Counted from the stretch's first letter, positions 41,575 to 51,544 are shown. The stretch is 64,000 nucleotides of DNA from Halobaculum halobium (GCF_030127145.1 NZ_CP126158.1:1302001-1366000); one strand, 5' to 3'. The notes: generated by a model from the sequence alone, not told the origin. Translations and numbers: made by a program.

Positions 41575-42333
41575 CTACCCCTCGATCACGTCGACGATCC
41601 GGTCCTCGCCGAGCGCCGCGAGCACCACCCGGTCGAGCCGACCGGACTCGTCGGCCTCGAACGCCGCGGCGGCGACCTCGCGCGCCGCGGCCTCGTCGTC
41701 GGCGTCGTCCACCTTGTTCACGAGCGCGACCGCCTCGGCGTCGGCGGGCGCTTCCTTCAGGCCGCCCTCGGTCGAGGCGAGCACTCGGCCGACGGCTTCG
41801 GCGGTCACCCGTTCTCCCACGTCGATCCCCGCGACGGCGGCGACCCGCTCGGGTCGGTGAACGCGCTCGTCGGTGAGCGGTTCGCCGACGACGTGCGCGG
41901 AGGCGATCGGGACGACGGCGTCGGCGCTCGCCGGGATCTGCGGCTCGCGGTCGTCGGGCGCCTTGAACTCACGCATCCGCGCGCCGTCGGCCTTCACGAG
42001 CACGGGGCCGTCGTGAGCGGCCGCAAGGTCGTCGACGGCGTCGGTGTCGTAGCCGAGGTACCGGTCGTCGCGCTCGCGTTCGGGAACGATCCCGAGCGGC
42101 CAGTCGACGGCGATGTCGGCGTCCGCGGCGTGGCGCGTCAGCGCGGCGACCGCGTCGGGGTCGACGACGACGCGCGCGACGTGCTCGTCGAAGATCGGAA
42201 TGCGGACCGTCGCGGTGACGACCGCGCGGTCGAGGCGGTTCGCGAGCGTGTAGAGGGTCGTCTTCTTCCCGCCGGCGCCGACGACGCAGACGAGGCCCTC
42301 GGTCGGGAGGGCCTCCTCGGGAGCGATGGTCAT
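41575..42333 (-). CDS. yqeC: YqeC-like P-loop protein (selenium-dependent molybdenum hydroxylase accessory)
   Basis: A 252-residue protein with a modified P-loop, VCVVGAGGKKTTLY, near residue 15 and the conserved VLVKADGARMREFKAPDDREP-type centre, then VALVNKVDD. In bacteria YqeC is linked to selenium-dependent molybdenum hydroxylase maturation; the role in haloarchaea is unproved. Here it follows mobA convergently. It overlaps a membrane protein gene upstream by four bases. Confidence 0.85.
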   Translation of the reverse strand: MTIAPEEALPTEGLVCVVGAGGKKTTLYTLANRLDRAVVTATVRIPIFDEHVARVVVDPDAVAALTRHAADADIAVDWPLGIVPERERDDRYLGYDTDAVDDLAAAHDGPVLVKADGARMREFKAPDDREPQIPASADAVVPIASAHVVGEPLTDERVHRPERVAAVAGIDVGERVTAEAVGRVLASTEGGLKEAPADAEAVALVNKVDDADDEAAAREVAAAAFEADESGRLDRVVLAALGEDRIVDVIEG

Positions 42334-42797
42334 ACCTCGCCGTTCGCGCGCGTCGCCGAGTAGCTTGCGTCGCGGGCGACCGAGAGCGCCGCCCCGGCGA
42401 CGCCGCCGGCGACGAACGGGACGCTGCGCGCGAGGAGCGCCGCGACCGCGACGAGCAGCCCTCCGCTCCAGTCGTCCACGATGAACCGGGACACGAGCAG
42501 CCCCGCGGCGAACCCGACGATCGCGGCGACAGCGAACACGGTCGCCGTGCGAACGACGGCGGCGGCGGTCGGCTCGCGCATCCCGGCGGCGTATCCCGCC
42601 ACCCCGGCCGCGACGGTGCTCACGACCGCCGCGAGGGCGCTCGCAGCGGTGAGCAGCCAGACGGTGTCGCTCGAAAGGTCGATCAGTCTCGGGACGAACG
42701 CCTGGCCGGTGCCGACGACGGCCGCGACGGCGGCGGCCGCGAGCGCGAACGCGATCTGTCGGCCAAGGCTCCCGGCATCATTCGTTGTGGAGGGCAT
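42330..42797 (-). CDS. four-helix membrane protein, hypothetical
   Basis: A 155-residue protein from ATG 42797 (MPSTTNDAGSLGRQIAFALA). Four alanine- and valine-rich helices at about 14-34, 45-70, 82-105 and 113-140. The stop overlaps the yqeC start (ATGA), so the genes are translationally coupled. It might be a membrane partner of YqeC; there is no direct evidence. Confidence 0.7.
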   Translation of the reverse strand: MPSTTNDAGSLGRQIAFALAAAAVAAVVGTGQAFVPRLIDLSSDTVWLLTAASALAAVVSTVAAGVAGYAAGMREPTAAAVVRTATVFAVAAIVGFAAGLLVSRFIVDDWSGGLLVAVAALLARSVPFVAGGVAGAALSVARDASYSATRANGEV

Positions 42798-42875
42798 CGT
42801 CCGGCGTTCTCGGCCGCGGACTACAAAACTTCCCTGTCGCGCAGCCGACGACATCCGGCGGCGACGCCGGCGCGG

Positions 42876-43397
42876 TTACTCGACCTCGGCGGCCGCCGCG
42901 ACCGCCGCCTCCACCTCGTCGGTGTCGGGGAACGTCAGCGGCTCCGTCGCCTTCCACGTGTAGGAAACGACCCCGTCCGGCGCGACGACGAACACCGCGC
43001 GGTTCGCGATCCCACGCATGATCGACTCCTCGCGCCGGACGCCGAAGTCCGCGATGATCGAGTTGTTGAACCCCGAGACGAGCGGGTACTGGAGGTCGTA
43101 CTCGTCCATGAACGCCAGCAGCGACCACGGCGAGTCGACGCTGACGCCGTACAGCGGGGCGTCGAGGTCCGCGAGGTCAGCCTTCCAGTCGCGGAGCTCG
43201 CACAGTTCCTGCGTGCAGGTGCGCGAGTAGACGCCCGGATAAAACGCGAGGACGACCGGGCCGTCGTCGAGCGCGTCGCTCAGCGAGAACTCGCTCACGT
43301 CGCCGCCCGTGTAACTGCCGCGCTCGGTGCTTGCGGCGGCCTCGGGGGTCGCCATCGGTGCGGTTACTTCGGGTGCCTCGTCGCCGTCGTCGAGCAT
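42876..43397 (-). CDS. peroxiredoxin, PrxQ/BCP-like
   Basis: A 173-residue thiol peroxidase. The active-site segment is VVLAFYPGVYSRTCTQELCE. The peroxidatic cysteine is C61 and a second cysteine, C66, lies five residues on, the spacing of PrxQ-type enzymes with a nearby resolving cysteine. FYPG replaces the more usual FYPxDFT. Later parts (YGVSVDSPWSLLAFMDEYDL, RAVFVVAPDGVVSYTWKAT) complete the thioredoxin fold. It probably reduces H2O2 or organic peroxides in the cytoplasm. Confidence 0.92.
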   Translation of the reverse strand: MLDDGDEAPEVTAPMATPEAAASTERGSYTGGDVSEFSLSDALDDGPVVLAFYPGVYSRTCTQELCELRDWKADLADLDAPLYGVSVDSPWSLLAFMDEYDLQYPLVSGFNNSIIADFGVRREESIMRGIANRAVFVVAPDGVVSYTWKATEPLTFPDTDEVEAAVAAAAEVE

Positions 43398-43523
43398 GGT
43401 CGCTCACTGCGTCGCCGGCGGCTAAACCCTTCGTACCGCGGTAGCCCGGTTGGTCCGAGGCGTCGTTTCTGGTGACGGTGTGTCGGAGGCGACCGCGGAG
43501 CCTCCCGCGGCGGCACCGGCGGG

Positions 43524-45321
43524 TCAGTCGTCGCCGTCGGCGTTCTCGCCCTCGTCGGCGCCGTATCCGTACTCCTCGCGCGCCGCCTCGGCCGTGAGCT
43601 TGCCGAGCCGCAGATCGCGCTCGATAGCGTCCACCGAGCGGTCGGCGGGGTCGCCGTACCCCCGCCGCCGGGCGTGCGGACGCTGACGACGGCGCCCGCG
43701 GGGAGGTCGCGGGTGTGTTTCGCTGGCAGTTTCTCGGTCTCGTCGCCGTCGTCGTCGACCAAGTAGGCCGCGCCGTTGGCGCCCTCGCCGCCGCCCGCCA
43801 GACCGTACGGGTGCGAGTCGTGGCGCTCGGCGAGCAGGCTGAAGCGGGCGGTGTGCCCGCGCACCCGGATGTCGCGCCGGAGGCCCAACCCCCGCGGTGT
43901 TCGCCCGCGCCGCCGGAGTCCGGCCGGAGTTCGTAGCGCTCGATCCGGAGCGGGTACGCCGTCTCCAGCACCTCCGCGGGCGTGTTCAGCGTGTTGCTCA
44001 TGTGGACGTGGACGCCGTCCATCCCGTCGCCGCTCGCGCGCCCGCCGAAGCCGCCGCCCTGCGTCTCGTAGAAGGCGTACGGGTTCGGCCCGTCGCCCCG
44101 CGGGTCCGTCCCGCCGAGCGTGACGTTGTTCATCGTCCCCTGGCCCGCGGCGGCGACGCGCCCCGGGGCCGCCTCCGCGAGCGCGCCGAGCACCGCGTCT
44201 GTGACGCGCTGGCTCGTCTCCAGGTTGCCGCCGACGACCGCGGCCGGCGGCTTGGGGTTCACGATCGTCCCCTCCGGCGCGACGATCTCGATCGGGCGGT
44301 AACAGCCGTGGTTCGGCGGGATGTCCGGGTCGGTCACACAGCGGACGGCGTAGTACGTCGCCGACGCGGTCACCGCGAGGACGGCGTTGATCGGCCCGTC
44401 GGTCTGTGCGGCGGTGCCGGTGAAGTCGACGGTGACCCCGTCGCCGTCGATCGTGAGTGTCACCTCGATCGCGAGGTCCTCGTTGCCGCGGCCGTCGTCG
44501 TCGAGCGCGTCTGCGAACGCGTAGGTGCCGTCCGGCAGATCGGCCAACTCGGCGCGCATCCGCCGCTCGGAGTAGTCCTTGATCGCCTCAAGCGCCGGCG
44601 CCAGGTCCCCGCCGTGCTCGGCCGCGAGGTCGCGGAAGCGCCGGCGCCCCGTCGCGTTCGCGGCCACCTGCGCGCGGAGGTCGCCGCGGCGCTCCTCCGG
44701 CGTTCTGACGTTCGCGAGGATCATCGACAGCACGTCCTCGCGCACCTCGCCGACGGGCGTGCCGTCGTCCGCGACCTCCCCGGTACCGGCCTCGAACTTC
44801 ACCGGCGGGATGCGCAGCCCCTCCTGGTAGATTTCGGTGGAGTCGGCCGCGACCGAGCCCGCAGTTGATCCCCCGATGTCGGCGTGGTGCGCGCGGTTCG
44901 CGGCGAACGCGATCACCTCGCCGCCGTCGCCCCGCGCCTCGTCACCGAATATCGGCGTCACGAGCGTCAGGTCCGGGAGGTGCGCGCCGCCGCGGAACGG
45001 GTCGTTCAGGAGGATCGAGTCGCCGGGCGAGAGCGTCTCCGGTGGGAACGCCTCGACCGCCGCGGCGACGGAGTACGGCATCGCCCCGAGGTGGACCGGC
45101 ATCGTCTCCGCCTGGGCGATCATCTCGCCGTCGGCGTCGAACAGCGCCGTCGAGCAGTCTCGGCGCTCCTTGATGTTCGGCGAGTAGCCGGTCCGAACGA
45201 GCGTCGCGTTCATCTCCTCGGCGACCGCCTCACAGCCGTTGCGGATCACCTCGAGGGTGACCGAGTCGACGCCGCGGGACTCACCGTCGTCGCCGGCGGC
45301 GCTCCCGTGTCGATCGCTCAC
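43524..45321 (-). pseudogene. hyuB: hydantoinase/oxoprolinase B subunit with two frameshifts
   Basis: The first about 477 residues are a normal HyuB-type subunit (VTLEVIRNGCEAVAEEMNAT, then NDPFRGGAHLPDLTLV, GGNLETSQRVTDAVLGA and GGGFGGRASGDGMDG). At the C5 run 43889-43893 (G5 on the coding strand) the frame must shift: the next conserved part, GLRRDIRVRGHTARFSLLAE, is in another frame. A second shift at the C5 run 43659-43663 is needed to reach GYGDPADRSVDAIERDLRLG and the stop at 43524-43526. Both fit loss of one G. Either the gene is broken or these are homopolymer errors. The start is a GTG overlapping the hyuA stop. With HyuA it would hydrolyse hydantoins or 5-oxoproline using ATP. Confidence 0.85.
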
Positions 45322-47381
45322 TCCCCGTCACCCCCGGTCTCGACGACCAGGTTGGCGTCGCCGTCGACCCGCGCGCGCTGGCCGGGGTGGACGACGACGG
45401 TGCTCTCGCTCCCCTCGACGACGGCGGGGCCGTCGACGGTCGCGTCCGTCGGCAGGCGGCTCCGGTCGTACACCGGGGTGTCGCGGTCGCCGTCGCCGAA
45501 GCCGACCCGGCGCGTCTCCGCGATCGCGTCGTCGGGGTCGCCGGCGCGCACCTCGACCGCGAGTTCGGGCGGCTCGACGAGTCCGCGTGCGCGCAGTCGG
45601 ACGGTCACCAACTCCACCGGCTCCTCGGGCGACGCGTGACCGTACCGGCGCTCGTGGGCCCCGTGAAACCGCGCTTCGACGCGGGCGAGTTCCTCGGCGT
45701 CGAGGTCTCCTTCGACCGGCACCGACAGGTCGAACGACTGGCCGGCGTACCGGAGGTCGAGCGTCCGCTCGAACGCCAGTTCGTCGTCCGCGCGGCCGGC
45801 GTCGCGCAGTTCCGCACGGCCCTCGCTCTCGAACGCCGCGAACGCGTCGCGGAGGGCCTCCGGGTCCACGTCCTCGAACCGGCGGACCATCGAGGTGGAG
45901 TAGTCGTACACCACGTCGCTGATGAGCAGCCCCAGCGCCGAGAGGACGCCCGCGGCACGCGGCACGATCACTTCGGGAATGTCGAGGGCGTCCGCAAGCG
46001 CCGTCGCGTGCAGGGGGCCGGCGCCGCCGAAGGCGACGAGGGCAAACTCGCGGGGGTCGTAGCCGCGCTCGACGCTGACGACCCGGAGCGCGCGTCGCAT
46101 GTTCGCGTTCGCCACGTCGAGCAGTCCGCGGGCGGCGGTCTCGGTCGCCTCGGGGTCACCGGCGACGGCCTCCGCCAGCGGGGCGAAGGCGTCGCGGACG
46201 CGGTCGTCGTCGCGGGCGAGCGCGTCCGGGAGGAACGACGAGGGGTCGATACGGCCGAGCACGAGGTGGGCGTCGGTGACGGTCGGCTCGGTCCCGCCGC
46301 GGTTGTAGCAGACCGGACCGGGCTGGGCGCCCGCCGAGCGCGGGCCGACCCGCAGGGCGCCGCCCGTGTCGACGTAGCCGACGGAGCCGCCGCCGGCGCC
46401 GACGGTGTGGATGTCGACGGTCGGCACCGAGACGGGGTAGTCGCCGACCTCGGTGTCGGTCGTCACGATGGGGTCGCCATCGCGGACGAGACTCACGTCA
46501 CAGGAAGTGCCGCCCATGTCCATCGTGATCAGGTCGTCGACGCCCCGACGGCCGGCGACGTGGGTGGCGCCGCGGACGCCCGCGGCTGGGCCGGAGAGGA
46601 GCGTGTTCACCGGACGCTCGCGGGCGGCATCGCTCGCCATCAGTCCGCCGTTCGAGCCCATCACACGGAGCGGCGCGTCGACGCCGAGGTCGCCGACACT
46701 GCCCGCGAGTGATCCGAGGTACGCGTCCATCACCGGCTTGAGCGCGGCGTTCATCGCGGTCGTCAGCGTGCGCTCGTACTCCCGGATCTCCGGGAGCACG
46801 TCAGACGACAGCGAGACGCTCGCGTCGAGTCCCTCCTCACGGAGAATCTCGCGGACGCGGCGCTCGTGGGCGGGGTGCTCGAACGAGAAGAGCAGCGAGA
46901 CGGCGACGCTGTCGACTCCCGACTCGCGGAGGTCGGCCGCGCGGTCGCGGACGGCTGCCTCGTCGAGTTCCCGGAGGACGGCGCCGCGCTCGTCGACGCG
47001 CTCGGGCACCTCGAACCGGCGGTCGCGCGCCACGATCGGCTCCGGTTTGGTCGCGTCGAAGTCGTAGATGTCGGGTCTGGTCTGGCGACCGATCTCGACG
47101 GCGTCGCGGAAGCCCTCGGTCGTCACGAGGGCGGTGTCGGCCCACTCGCCCTCCAGCACCGCGTTGGTCGCGACGGTCGTCCCGTGGCCGAGGAAGTCGA
47201 CCTCGTCGAGTGGCGCGTCGACCCCCTGGAGACCGGTCACGACGCCCTCGTCGGGCGCAGCAGGGGTCGACGGCGTCTTGTCGACGCGGATGCGGCCCCC
47301 GCGGACCGTCACGAGGTCGGTGAACGTGCCGCCCACGTCGACGCCGACGCGCGTGCTCGCCGGCGCGTGATCGTCGGTCAT
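45318..47381 (-). CDS. hyuA: hydantoinase/oxoprolinase A subunit (ATP-dependent)
   Basis: A 687-residue subunit of the hydantoinase A / 5-oxoprolinase family. It opens with the sugar-kinase-like phosphate motif RVGVDVGGTFTDLVTVRGG. The middle carries LITMDMGGTSCDVSLVRDG, and GPVCYNRGGTEPTVTDAHLVLG is highly conserved. HyuA binds ATP and forms a complex with HyuB that opens cyclic amides. The substrate (5-oxoproline, a hydantoin or N-methylhydantoin) is not determinable. ATG 47381 is used; an in-frame ATG at 47387 is equally possible. The stop overlaps hyuB by four bases. Confidence 0.92.
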   Translation of the reverse strand: MTDDHAPASTRVGVDVGGTFTDLVTVRGGRIRVDKTPSTPAAPDEGVVTGLQGVDAPLDEVDFLGHGTTVATNAVLEGEWADTALVTTEGFRDAVEIGRQTRPDIYDFDATKPEPIVARDRRFEVPERVDERGAVLRELDEAAVRDRAADLRESGVDSVAVSLLFSFEHPAHERRVREILREEGLDASVSLSSDVLPEIREYERTLTTAMNAALKPVMDAYLGSLAGSVGDLGVDAPLRVMGSNGGLMASDAARERPVNTLLSGPAAGVRGATHVAGRRGVDDLITMDMGGTSCDVSLVRDGDPIVTTDTEVGDYPVSVPTVDIHTVGAGGGSVGYVDTGGALRVGPRSAGAQPGPVCYNRGGTEPTVTDAHLVLGRIDPSSFLPDALARDDDRVRDAFAPLAEAVAGDPEATETAARGLLDVANANMRRALRVVSVERGYDPREFALVAFGGAGPLHATALADALDIPEVIVPRAAGVLSALGLLISDVVYDYSTSMVRRFEDVDPEALRDAFAAFESEGRAELRDAGRADDELAFERTLDLRYAGQSFDLSVPVEGDLDAEELARVEARFHGAHERRYGHASPEEPVELVTVRLRARGLVEPPELAVEVRAGDPDDAIAETRRVGFGDGDRDTPVYDRSRLPTDATVDGPAVVEGSESTVVVHPGQRARVDGDANLVVETGGDGE

Positions 47382-47483
47382 ACCCATGGGTTCGGGGGGA
47401 CGGTTGTATGCGTTCGCCTCGCGGACGGTCGCTCTCCGCCGAGGGAACTATGAGAGAGGGAGCGTCAATCGCCCACACACCAC

Positions 47484-48920
47484 ATGGTCAGCGAACACCA
47501 CGTCGAAGCGGCGTCCGACAGCCTCGGCGTCGCACTCGATCCGAGCGATGTCGAGCGGTACGCCGCCGACGCGACCGACGCCGCCACGATGGCGGCCGCG
47601 TTCGAGCCGTCGACGGACGAGCGCGACCCCCGCGAGTACGCACCGGGCGACGACGAGTACAACGCCTTCCGCTACCGAGTGGAGAGACACGACGAGGAGG
47701 AGCACGGCGAGGGCGGACCGCTGGCGGGGCTTCGGGTGGCCGTGAAGGACAACATGGCCGTGGCCGGGGTGCCGATGACGTGCGGGTCCGCCGGCGTCGA
47801 CTTCGTCCCGCAGTACGACGCGAGCGTCGTCGAACGGCTGGAGGCGGCGGGCGCGCGGCTCCTCGGCACCACCAACATGGACGAGTTCGCGCTGACGACG
47901 ACCGGGGAGACCTGCGCGCACGGTCCGACCCGGAACCCGGCGACCGACGAGGGGGTCCCCGGCGGCTCCTCGAGCGGGAGCGGGGCGGCCGTCGCCGCCG
48001 ACCTCGTCGACGCGGCCCTGGGGAGCGACACCGGCGGGAGCGTCCGGATCCCCGCGTCCTACTGCGGCGTCGTCGGGCTCAAGCCGACGCACCGGAGCGT
48101 CCCTCGGTTCGGGTTCGGCGACCTCGCGCCCTCGCTGGACCACGTCGGTCCGCTGGCGTCGTCGGTGTCGGCGGCATTTCGCGTGTACGACGCCATCGCG
48201 GGGCCGGACCGTCGCGACCTCTCGTCTCGCACCGCCCGTCCGACCGCGAACACGCACGCGGCGGTCGGCGAGCCCGCCGATGGGGAGACTGTCGGCGTCG
48301 TTCGGGAGGCGATGGAGGGGGCCGACCCGGAGGTCCGCGACGCGGTGAACGCGGCCCTCGCGGATCTGGAAGCCGCGGGCGTCGAGGCGGTCGAGGTATC
48401 GCTCCCGCGGTTCGACGAGATGGCCTCCGCCGTCGTCGTGATCGCGAACACCGAGTTCGCCTCGCTGCTCGCGAATCGAGGGCTCGTCCGCGCGAGCGGC
48501 ACCGGCTACGCCGATCCGTGGCGGGCGGCCGCCGCCGACTTCGATTGGGAGGCGCTGGGCGACGGTGTCGTCGACAGCGCGGTCACTTTCGAGGCGCTGT
48601 ACGAGGCGACCGAGGGGCGCGCGTACGTCGGGGCACAGAACGTCCGCGAGCGGTTCACCGCGGCGGTCGACCGGCGCTTCGACGACGTGGACGCGCTGGC
48701 GCTCCCGACCACCCCGACGACCGCCCCGGACTTCGGCGAGGTGACAACGACCGAGGACGTGATCGGGACGATCACGAACACGAGTCCGTTCAACCTCACG
48801 GGCAACCCCGCGCTGTCGGTCCCGGCGGGGACCGTTGATGATCGACCGATCGGCGTACAGCTCGTCGCCGAGTGGTTCGGGGAGCCGACGCTCGCGCGCC
48901 TCGGTTCCGCTATCGAATAG
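47484..48920 (+). CDS. amidase (amidase signature family)
   Basis: A 478-residue amide hydrolase. The Ser-cisSer-Lys triad is visible: lysine K88 in RVAVKDN, the cis-serine in [18 protein letters not shown] (about S162), and the nucleophile S186 in [18 protein letters not shown]. It resembles GatA, but no gatB or gatC is adjacent and a catabolic amidase is more likely beside hyuAB and an amide-type importer. It is divergent from hyuA by about 100 bases. Confidence 0.92.
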   Translation: MVSEHHVEAASDSLGVALDPSDVERYAADATDAATMAAAFEPSTDERDPREYAPGDDEYNAFRYRVERHDEEEHGEGGPLAGLRVAVKDNMAVAGVPMTCGSAGVDFVPQYDASVVERLEAAGARLLGTTNMDEFALTTTGETCAHGPTRNPATDEGVPGGSSSGSGAAVAADLVDAALGSDTGGSVRIPASYCGVVGLKPTHRSVPRFGFGDLAPSLDHVGPLASSVSAAFRVYDAIAGPDRRDLSSRTARPTANTHAAVGEPADGETVGVVREAMEGADPEVRDAVNAALADLEAAGVEAVEVSLPRFDEMASAVVVIANTEFASLLANRGLVRASGTGYADPWRAAAADFDWEALGDGVVDSAVTFEALYEATEGRAYVGAQNVRERFTAAVDRRFDDVDALALPTTPTTAPDFGEVTTTEDVIGTITNTSPFNLTGNPALSVPAGTVDDRPIGVQLVAEWFGEPTLARLGSAIE

Positions 48921-48967
48921 CGGCGGAGTGGGCCACCCAGAGACGAGACAACTATTTACGTATCAAC

Positions 48968-48981
48968 CCAAATATATTTGG
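48968..48981. promoter_or_regulatory. AT-rich 14-base palindrome
   Basis: CCAAATATATTTGG is perfectly self-complementary, in an unusually AT-rich gap between the amidase and the DUF1028 gene. Candidate operator or promoter element. Confidence 0.45.
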
Positions 48982-49048
48982 TACACTTTCGAGAATAACC
49001 GTACGATCAAAGAGGTATTCGCAGGCGAATTCAATAATCACGGATAGA

Positions 49049-49068
49049 TCCGGAAATATGGTTCCGGA
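49049..49068. promoter_or_regulatory. inverted repeat just upstream of the DUF1028 gene promoter
   Basis: TCCGGAA (49049-49055) and TTCCGGA (49062-49068) form a perfect 7-base inverted repeat with a 6-base centre. It ends eight bases before a TATA-like GCTTATTTAGC (49076-49086). Confidence 0.5.
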
Positions 49069-49075
49069 CCCCATC

Positions 49076-49086
49076 GCTTATTTAGC
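49076..49086 (+). promoter_or_regulatory. TATA-like box before DUF1028 and ABC transporter genes
   Basis: GCTTATTTAGC lies about 36 bases before ATG 49117, predicting a leader of roughly ten bases. Confidence 0.5.
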
Positions 49087-49116
49087 TTGGGTATTGTTGA
49101 CATGGCGTGACGACTC

Positions 49117-49842
49117 ATGGAAAATAGTAACAGGGAGACGGGCGAACCCGGAGGGTTCGTCCCGGGGACGTTCTCGATCGCGGCACACGATCCCGACGCG
49201 GACGAGTTCGGCGTCGCCGTCAGCACCGCGCTGGTCGGCGTCGGGGCGCTGTGTCCGTTCGTGAGCGAGAACGCCGCCGTGGCGACCCAGTCGTTCGTCA
49301 AGGTGTCTCACGGCGCCAACGCCGTCGACCTCGCCGACCGCGGCGTGAGCGTGCCGACGGCGTGTGACGCGTTGCTGGGGGACGACGAACACGCGAGCTA
49401 CCGACAGCTCCACGGCATCGACGGCGACGGCCGCACGTTCGCCTTCAGCGGCGACGACTGCGTGGACTGGTTCGGACACCTCGAGCGCGACGACCACACG
49501 GTCGCGGGCAACATGCTCGCGAACGGAGACGTGATCGAGGACATCAGCGAAACGTTCCAGGAGGCCGAGGGGGAGCTCGCCGAGCGGCTCATGACCGCCC
49601 TCGAAGCCGGACAGGGCGCCGGCGGCGACAAGCGCGGGAAGATCAGCGCGGCGCTGCTCGTCCACTCGCCCGACCCGAAACTGTACCACAACCTCCGCAT
49701 CGACAACTCCGAGGACCCGGTCGACGACCTCCGCGAGGCGTTCGAACTGGGCAAGCAGACGGAGGCGGACCTGCCCGCGTCCACCGATGAAATGCTCGGG
49801 GAGTACCCCGACGAGATACTCGACTTCGGCCTGAAGTACTAA
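49117..49842 (+). CDS. DUF1028 family protein (Ntn-hydrolase-like)
   Basis: A 241-residue protein. DUF1028 signatures are GTFSIAAHDPDADEFGVAVS, the ALCPFVSENAAVATQSFV turn, and AGNMLANGDVIEDISETFQE with KISAALLV further on. Family members resemble Ntn hydrolases and often sit near peptide transporters and amidohydrolases; the activity is not established. It starts the probable operon with the ABC importer genes, 12 bases before the next start. Confidence 0.9.
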   Translation: MENSNRETGEPGGFVPGTFSIAAHDPDADEFGVAVSTALVGVGALCPFVSENAAVATQSFVKVSHGANAVDLADRGVSVPTACDALLGDDEHASYRQLHGIDGDGRTFAFSGDDCVDWFGHLERDDHTVAGNMLANGDVIEDISETFQEAEGELAERLMTALEAGQGAGGDKRGKISAALLVHSPDPKLYHNLRIDNSEDPVDDLREAFELGKQTEADLPASTDEMLGEYPDEILDFGLKY

Positions 49843-49854
49843 CATACCCAACAC

Positions 49855-51531
49855 ATGACCGACACCAACGACTTCGATCCGACAGACGTCGACCGCCGCC
49901 GCTTCCTGAAGGCAACCGGCCTCGCGGGGGCGGGCGGCATGACCGCGATCGCCGGCTGCGCCGGCGGCGGCAGCGACACCGAGGAACCGACCGACACCTC
50001 CGGCGGCGGTGGCGACGGAGGCGGCGGCGAGATGACCACCGCCGACCCCGGCGAGATCCAAGAGGGCGGCACGCTCGTCTGGGGCCACAGCGAGGTGACG
50101 CAGAACCTCGACATCCACCAGACCGCGACCGCCAGCACCGGCCGCTTCCTCAACAGCGTGTACGACGCGCTCGTCGGACTGACGAGAGACCTTGAGCTGT
50201 CCACCGACCCGGACGTCGCAAGCCCCGGACTCGCAACGGACTGGGAGGTCAGCGACGACCTCATGACGTACACGTTCTCACTCCGGGAGGGCGTGACGTT
50301 CCACGACGGGACGGAGCTCACCGCCGAGGACGTGAAGTACAGCTTCGACCGCATCGCCGACTCCGAGACGGGCGCCATCATGCAGTTCGTCTTCGGGTCG
50401 ACCGACTCCGTCGAGGTCGAAGACGAGTACACCGTCGTCATCAACCAGTCCGAGCGGTACCAGCCACTCCTGCGGCAGCTCGCATTCTCGGGGACGTCCA
50501 TCGTCCCGGCTGGCTCGGGCGACACGATCGGCGACGAGCCGATCGGCACGGGCCCGTTCCAGTTCGTCATGCGCCAGCAGGGGAACCGCGCGGAACTGGA
50601 AGCGTTCGACGACTACTGGGGCGAGGGGCCGTACCTCGACGCCGTCGAAGAGCGGACCGTCACCGACCCCGACAGCCGGCTCACGGGGATTCAAGAGGGG
50701 AGCTACGACCTCATCAACGACATCCCGCTCGACGACATCAACGACGTGGTCGGGAACGACGGCGACGACATCAGCACGCGGACGTGGTCGCCGCTGTCGT
50801 GGGCGTTCCTCAACATGAACAACACGGAGCCGCCGTTCGACGACCCGGACTTCCGGAAGGCCGTCGACTTCTGCATCGACAAGCAGGCGCTCGTCGAGGG
50901 CGCCCTGTTCGGCAACGGCCAGCCGACCGCGAGCCCGAGCTTCCCGAACAGCGCCTTCCGCAACAACGACATCTCCCCGCGCGGGCAGGACTTCGACCGG
51001 GCGGCCGAGCTGTTCGAGCAGTCGCAGTACGACGTCGGCGAGTTCGACCTCACGTTCAAGGTGACCACGAACTACCCGTGGCACGTCGACGCCGCGACGC
51101 TCATGCAGCAGTTCTTCCAGCAGGCGGGCCTGAGCGTGGAGATCCAGCAGCTCCAGTGGAGCGACTGGCTCTCGCAGGTGTTCGCGAACGGGGACTTCAC
51201 CCTCTCGATGGTGAACTTCTTCACCTTCTGGGAGCCGGCGTACCTGTACACGTCCCTGTGGACCAGCGACGGCTCGTTCAACTTCCGCGGCTACGCCAGC
51301 GACGAGTACGACCAGGCCGTCGCCGACGCCGCGCAGGCCTCGGGTCGCGAGGAGGCGGTCCCGCTGTACCAGGAGGCGCAGTCGATCATCCACGAGGACG
51401 TCCCGGACGTGATGCTGTGGTTCCGCGACGGGACGCTGGCCGCGAAAGATCACGTCAACGGGCTGGATACGGTGCTCTCTCCGAACAACAGCGAACTCGG
51501 CTTCGGCCGGGTGTGGATGGACCAGGAGTGA
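49855..51531 (+). CDS. ABC transporter substrate-binding lipoprotein, dipeptide/oligopeptide type
   Basis: A 558-residue extracytoplasmic binding protein. A Tat signal (DRRRFLKATGLAGAGG) with lipobox (AIAGC) anchors it to the membrane, and a glycine- and acid-rich tether follows. The family 5 solute-binding body is clear: DPDVASPGLATDWEVSDD, FSLREGVTFHDGTELTAEDV, and the closing DGTLAAKDHVNGL. It delivers substrate to the permeases encoded next. The neighbourhood of amide hydrolases suggests peptides or cyclic amides. Confidence 0.94.
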   Translation: MTDTNDFDPTDVDRRRFLKATGLAGAGGMTAIAGCAGGGSDTEEPTDTSGGGGDGGGGEMTTADPGEIQEGGTLVWGHSEVTQNLDIHQTATASTGRFLNSVYDALVGLTRDLELSTDPDVASPGLATDWEVSDDLMTYTFSLREGVTFHDGTELTAEDVKYSFDRIADSETGAIMQFVFGSTDSVEVEDEYTVVINQSERYQPLLRQLAFSGTSIVPAGSGDTIGDEPIGTGPFQFVMRQQGNRAELEAFDDYWGEGPYLDAVEERTVTDPDSRLTGIQEGSYDLINDIPLDDINDVVGNDGDDISTRTWSPLSWAFLNMNNTEPPFDDPDFRKAVDFCIDKQALVEGALFGNGQPTASPSFPNSAFRNNDISPRGQDFDRAAELFEQSQYDVGEFDLTFKVTTNYPWHVDAATLMQQFFQQAGLSVEIQQLQWSDWLSQVFANGDFTLSMVNFFTFWEPAYLYTSLWTSDGSFNFRGYASDEYDQAVADAAQASGREEAVPLYQEAQSIIHEDVPDVMLWFRDGTLAAKDHVNGLDTVLSPNNSELGFGRVWMDQE

Positions 51532-51544
51532 ACCGACCCCCCAC

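Noticed and set aside
47484-48920. Glutamyl-tRNA(Gln) amidotransferase subunit A
   Set aside because: No gatB or gatC nearby, and the context is amide catabolism; a general amidase is the safer call.
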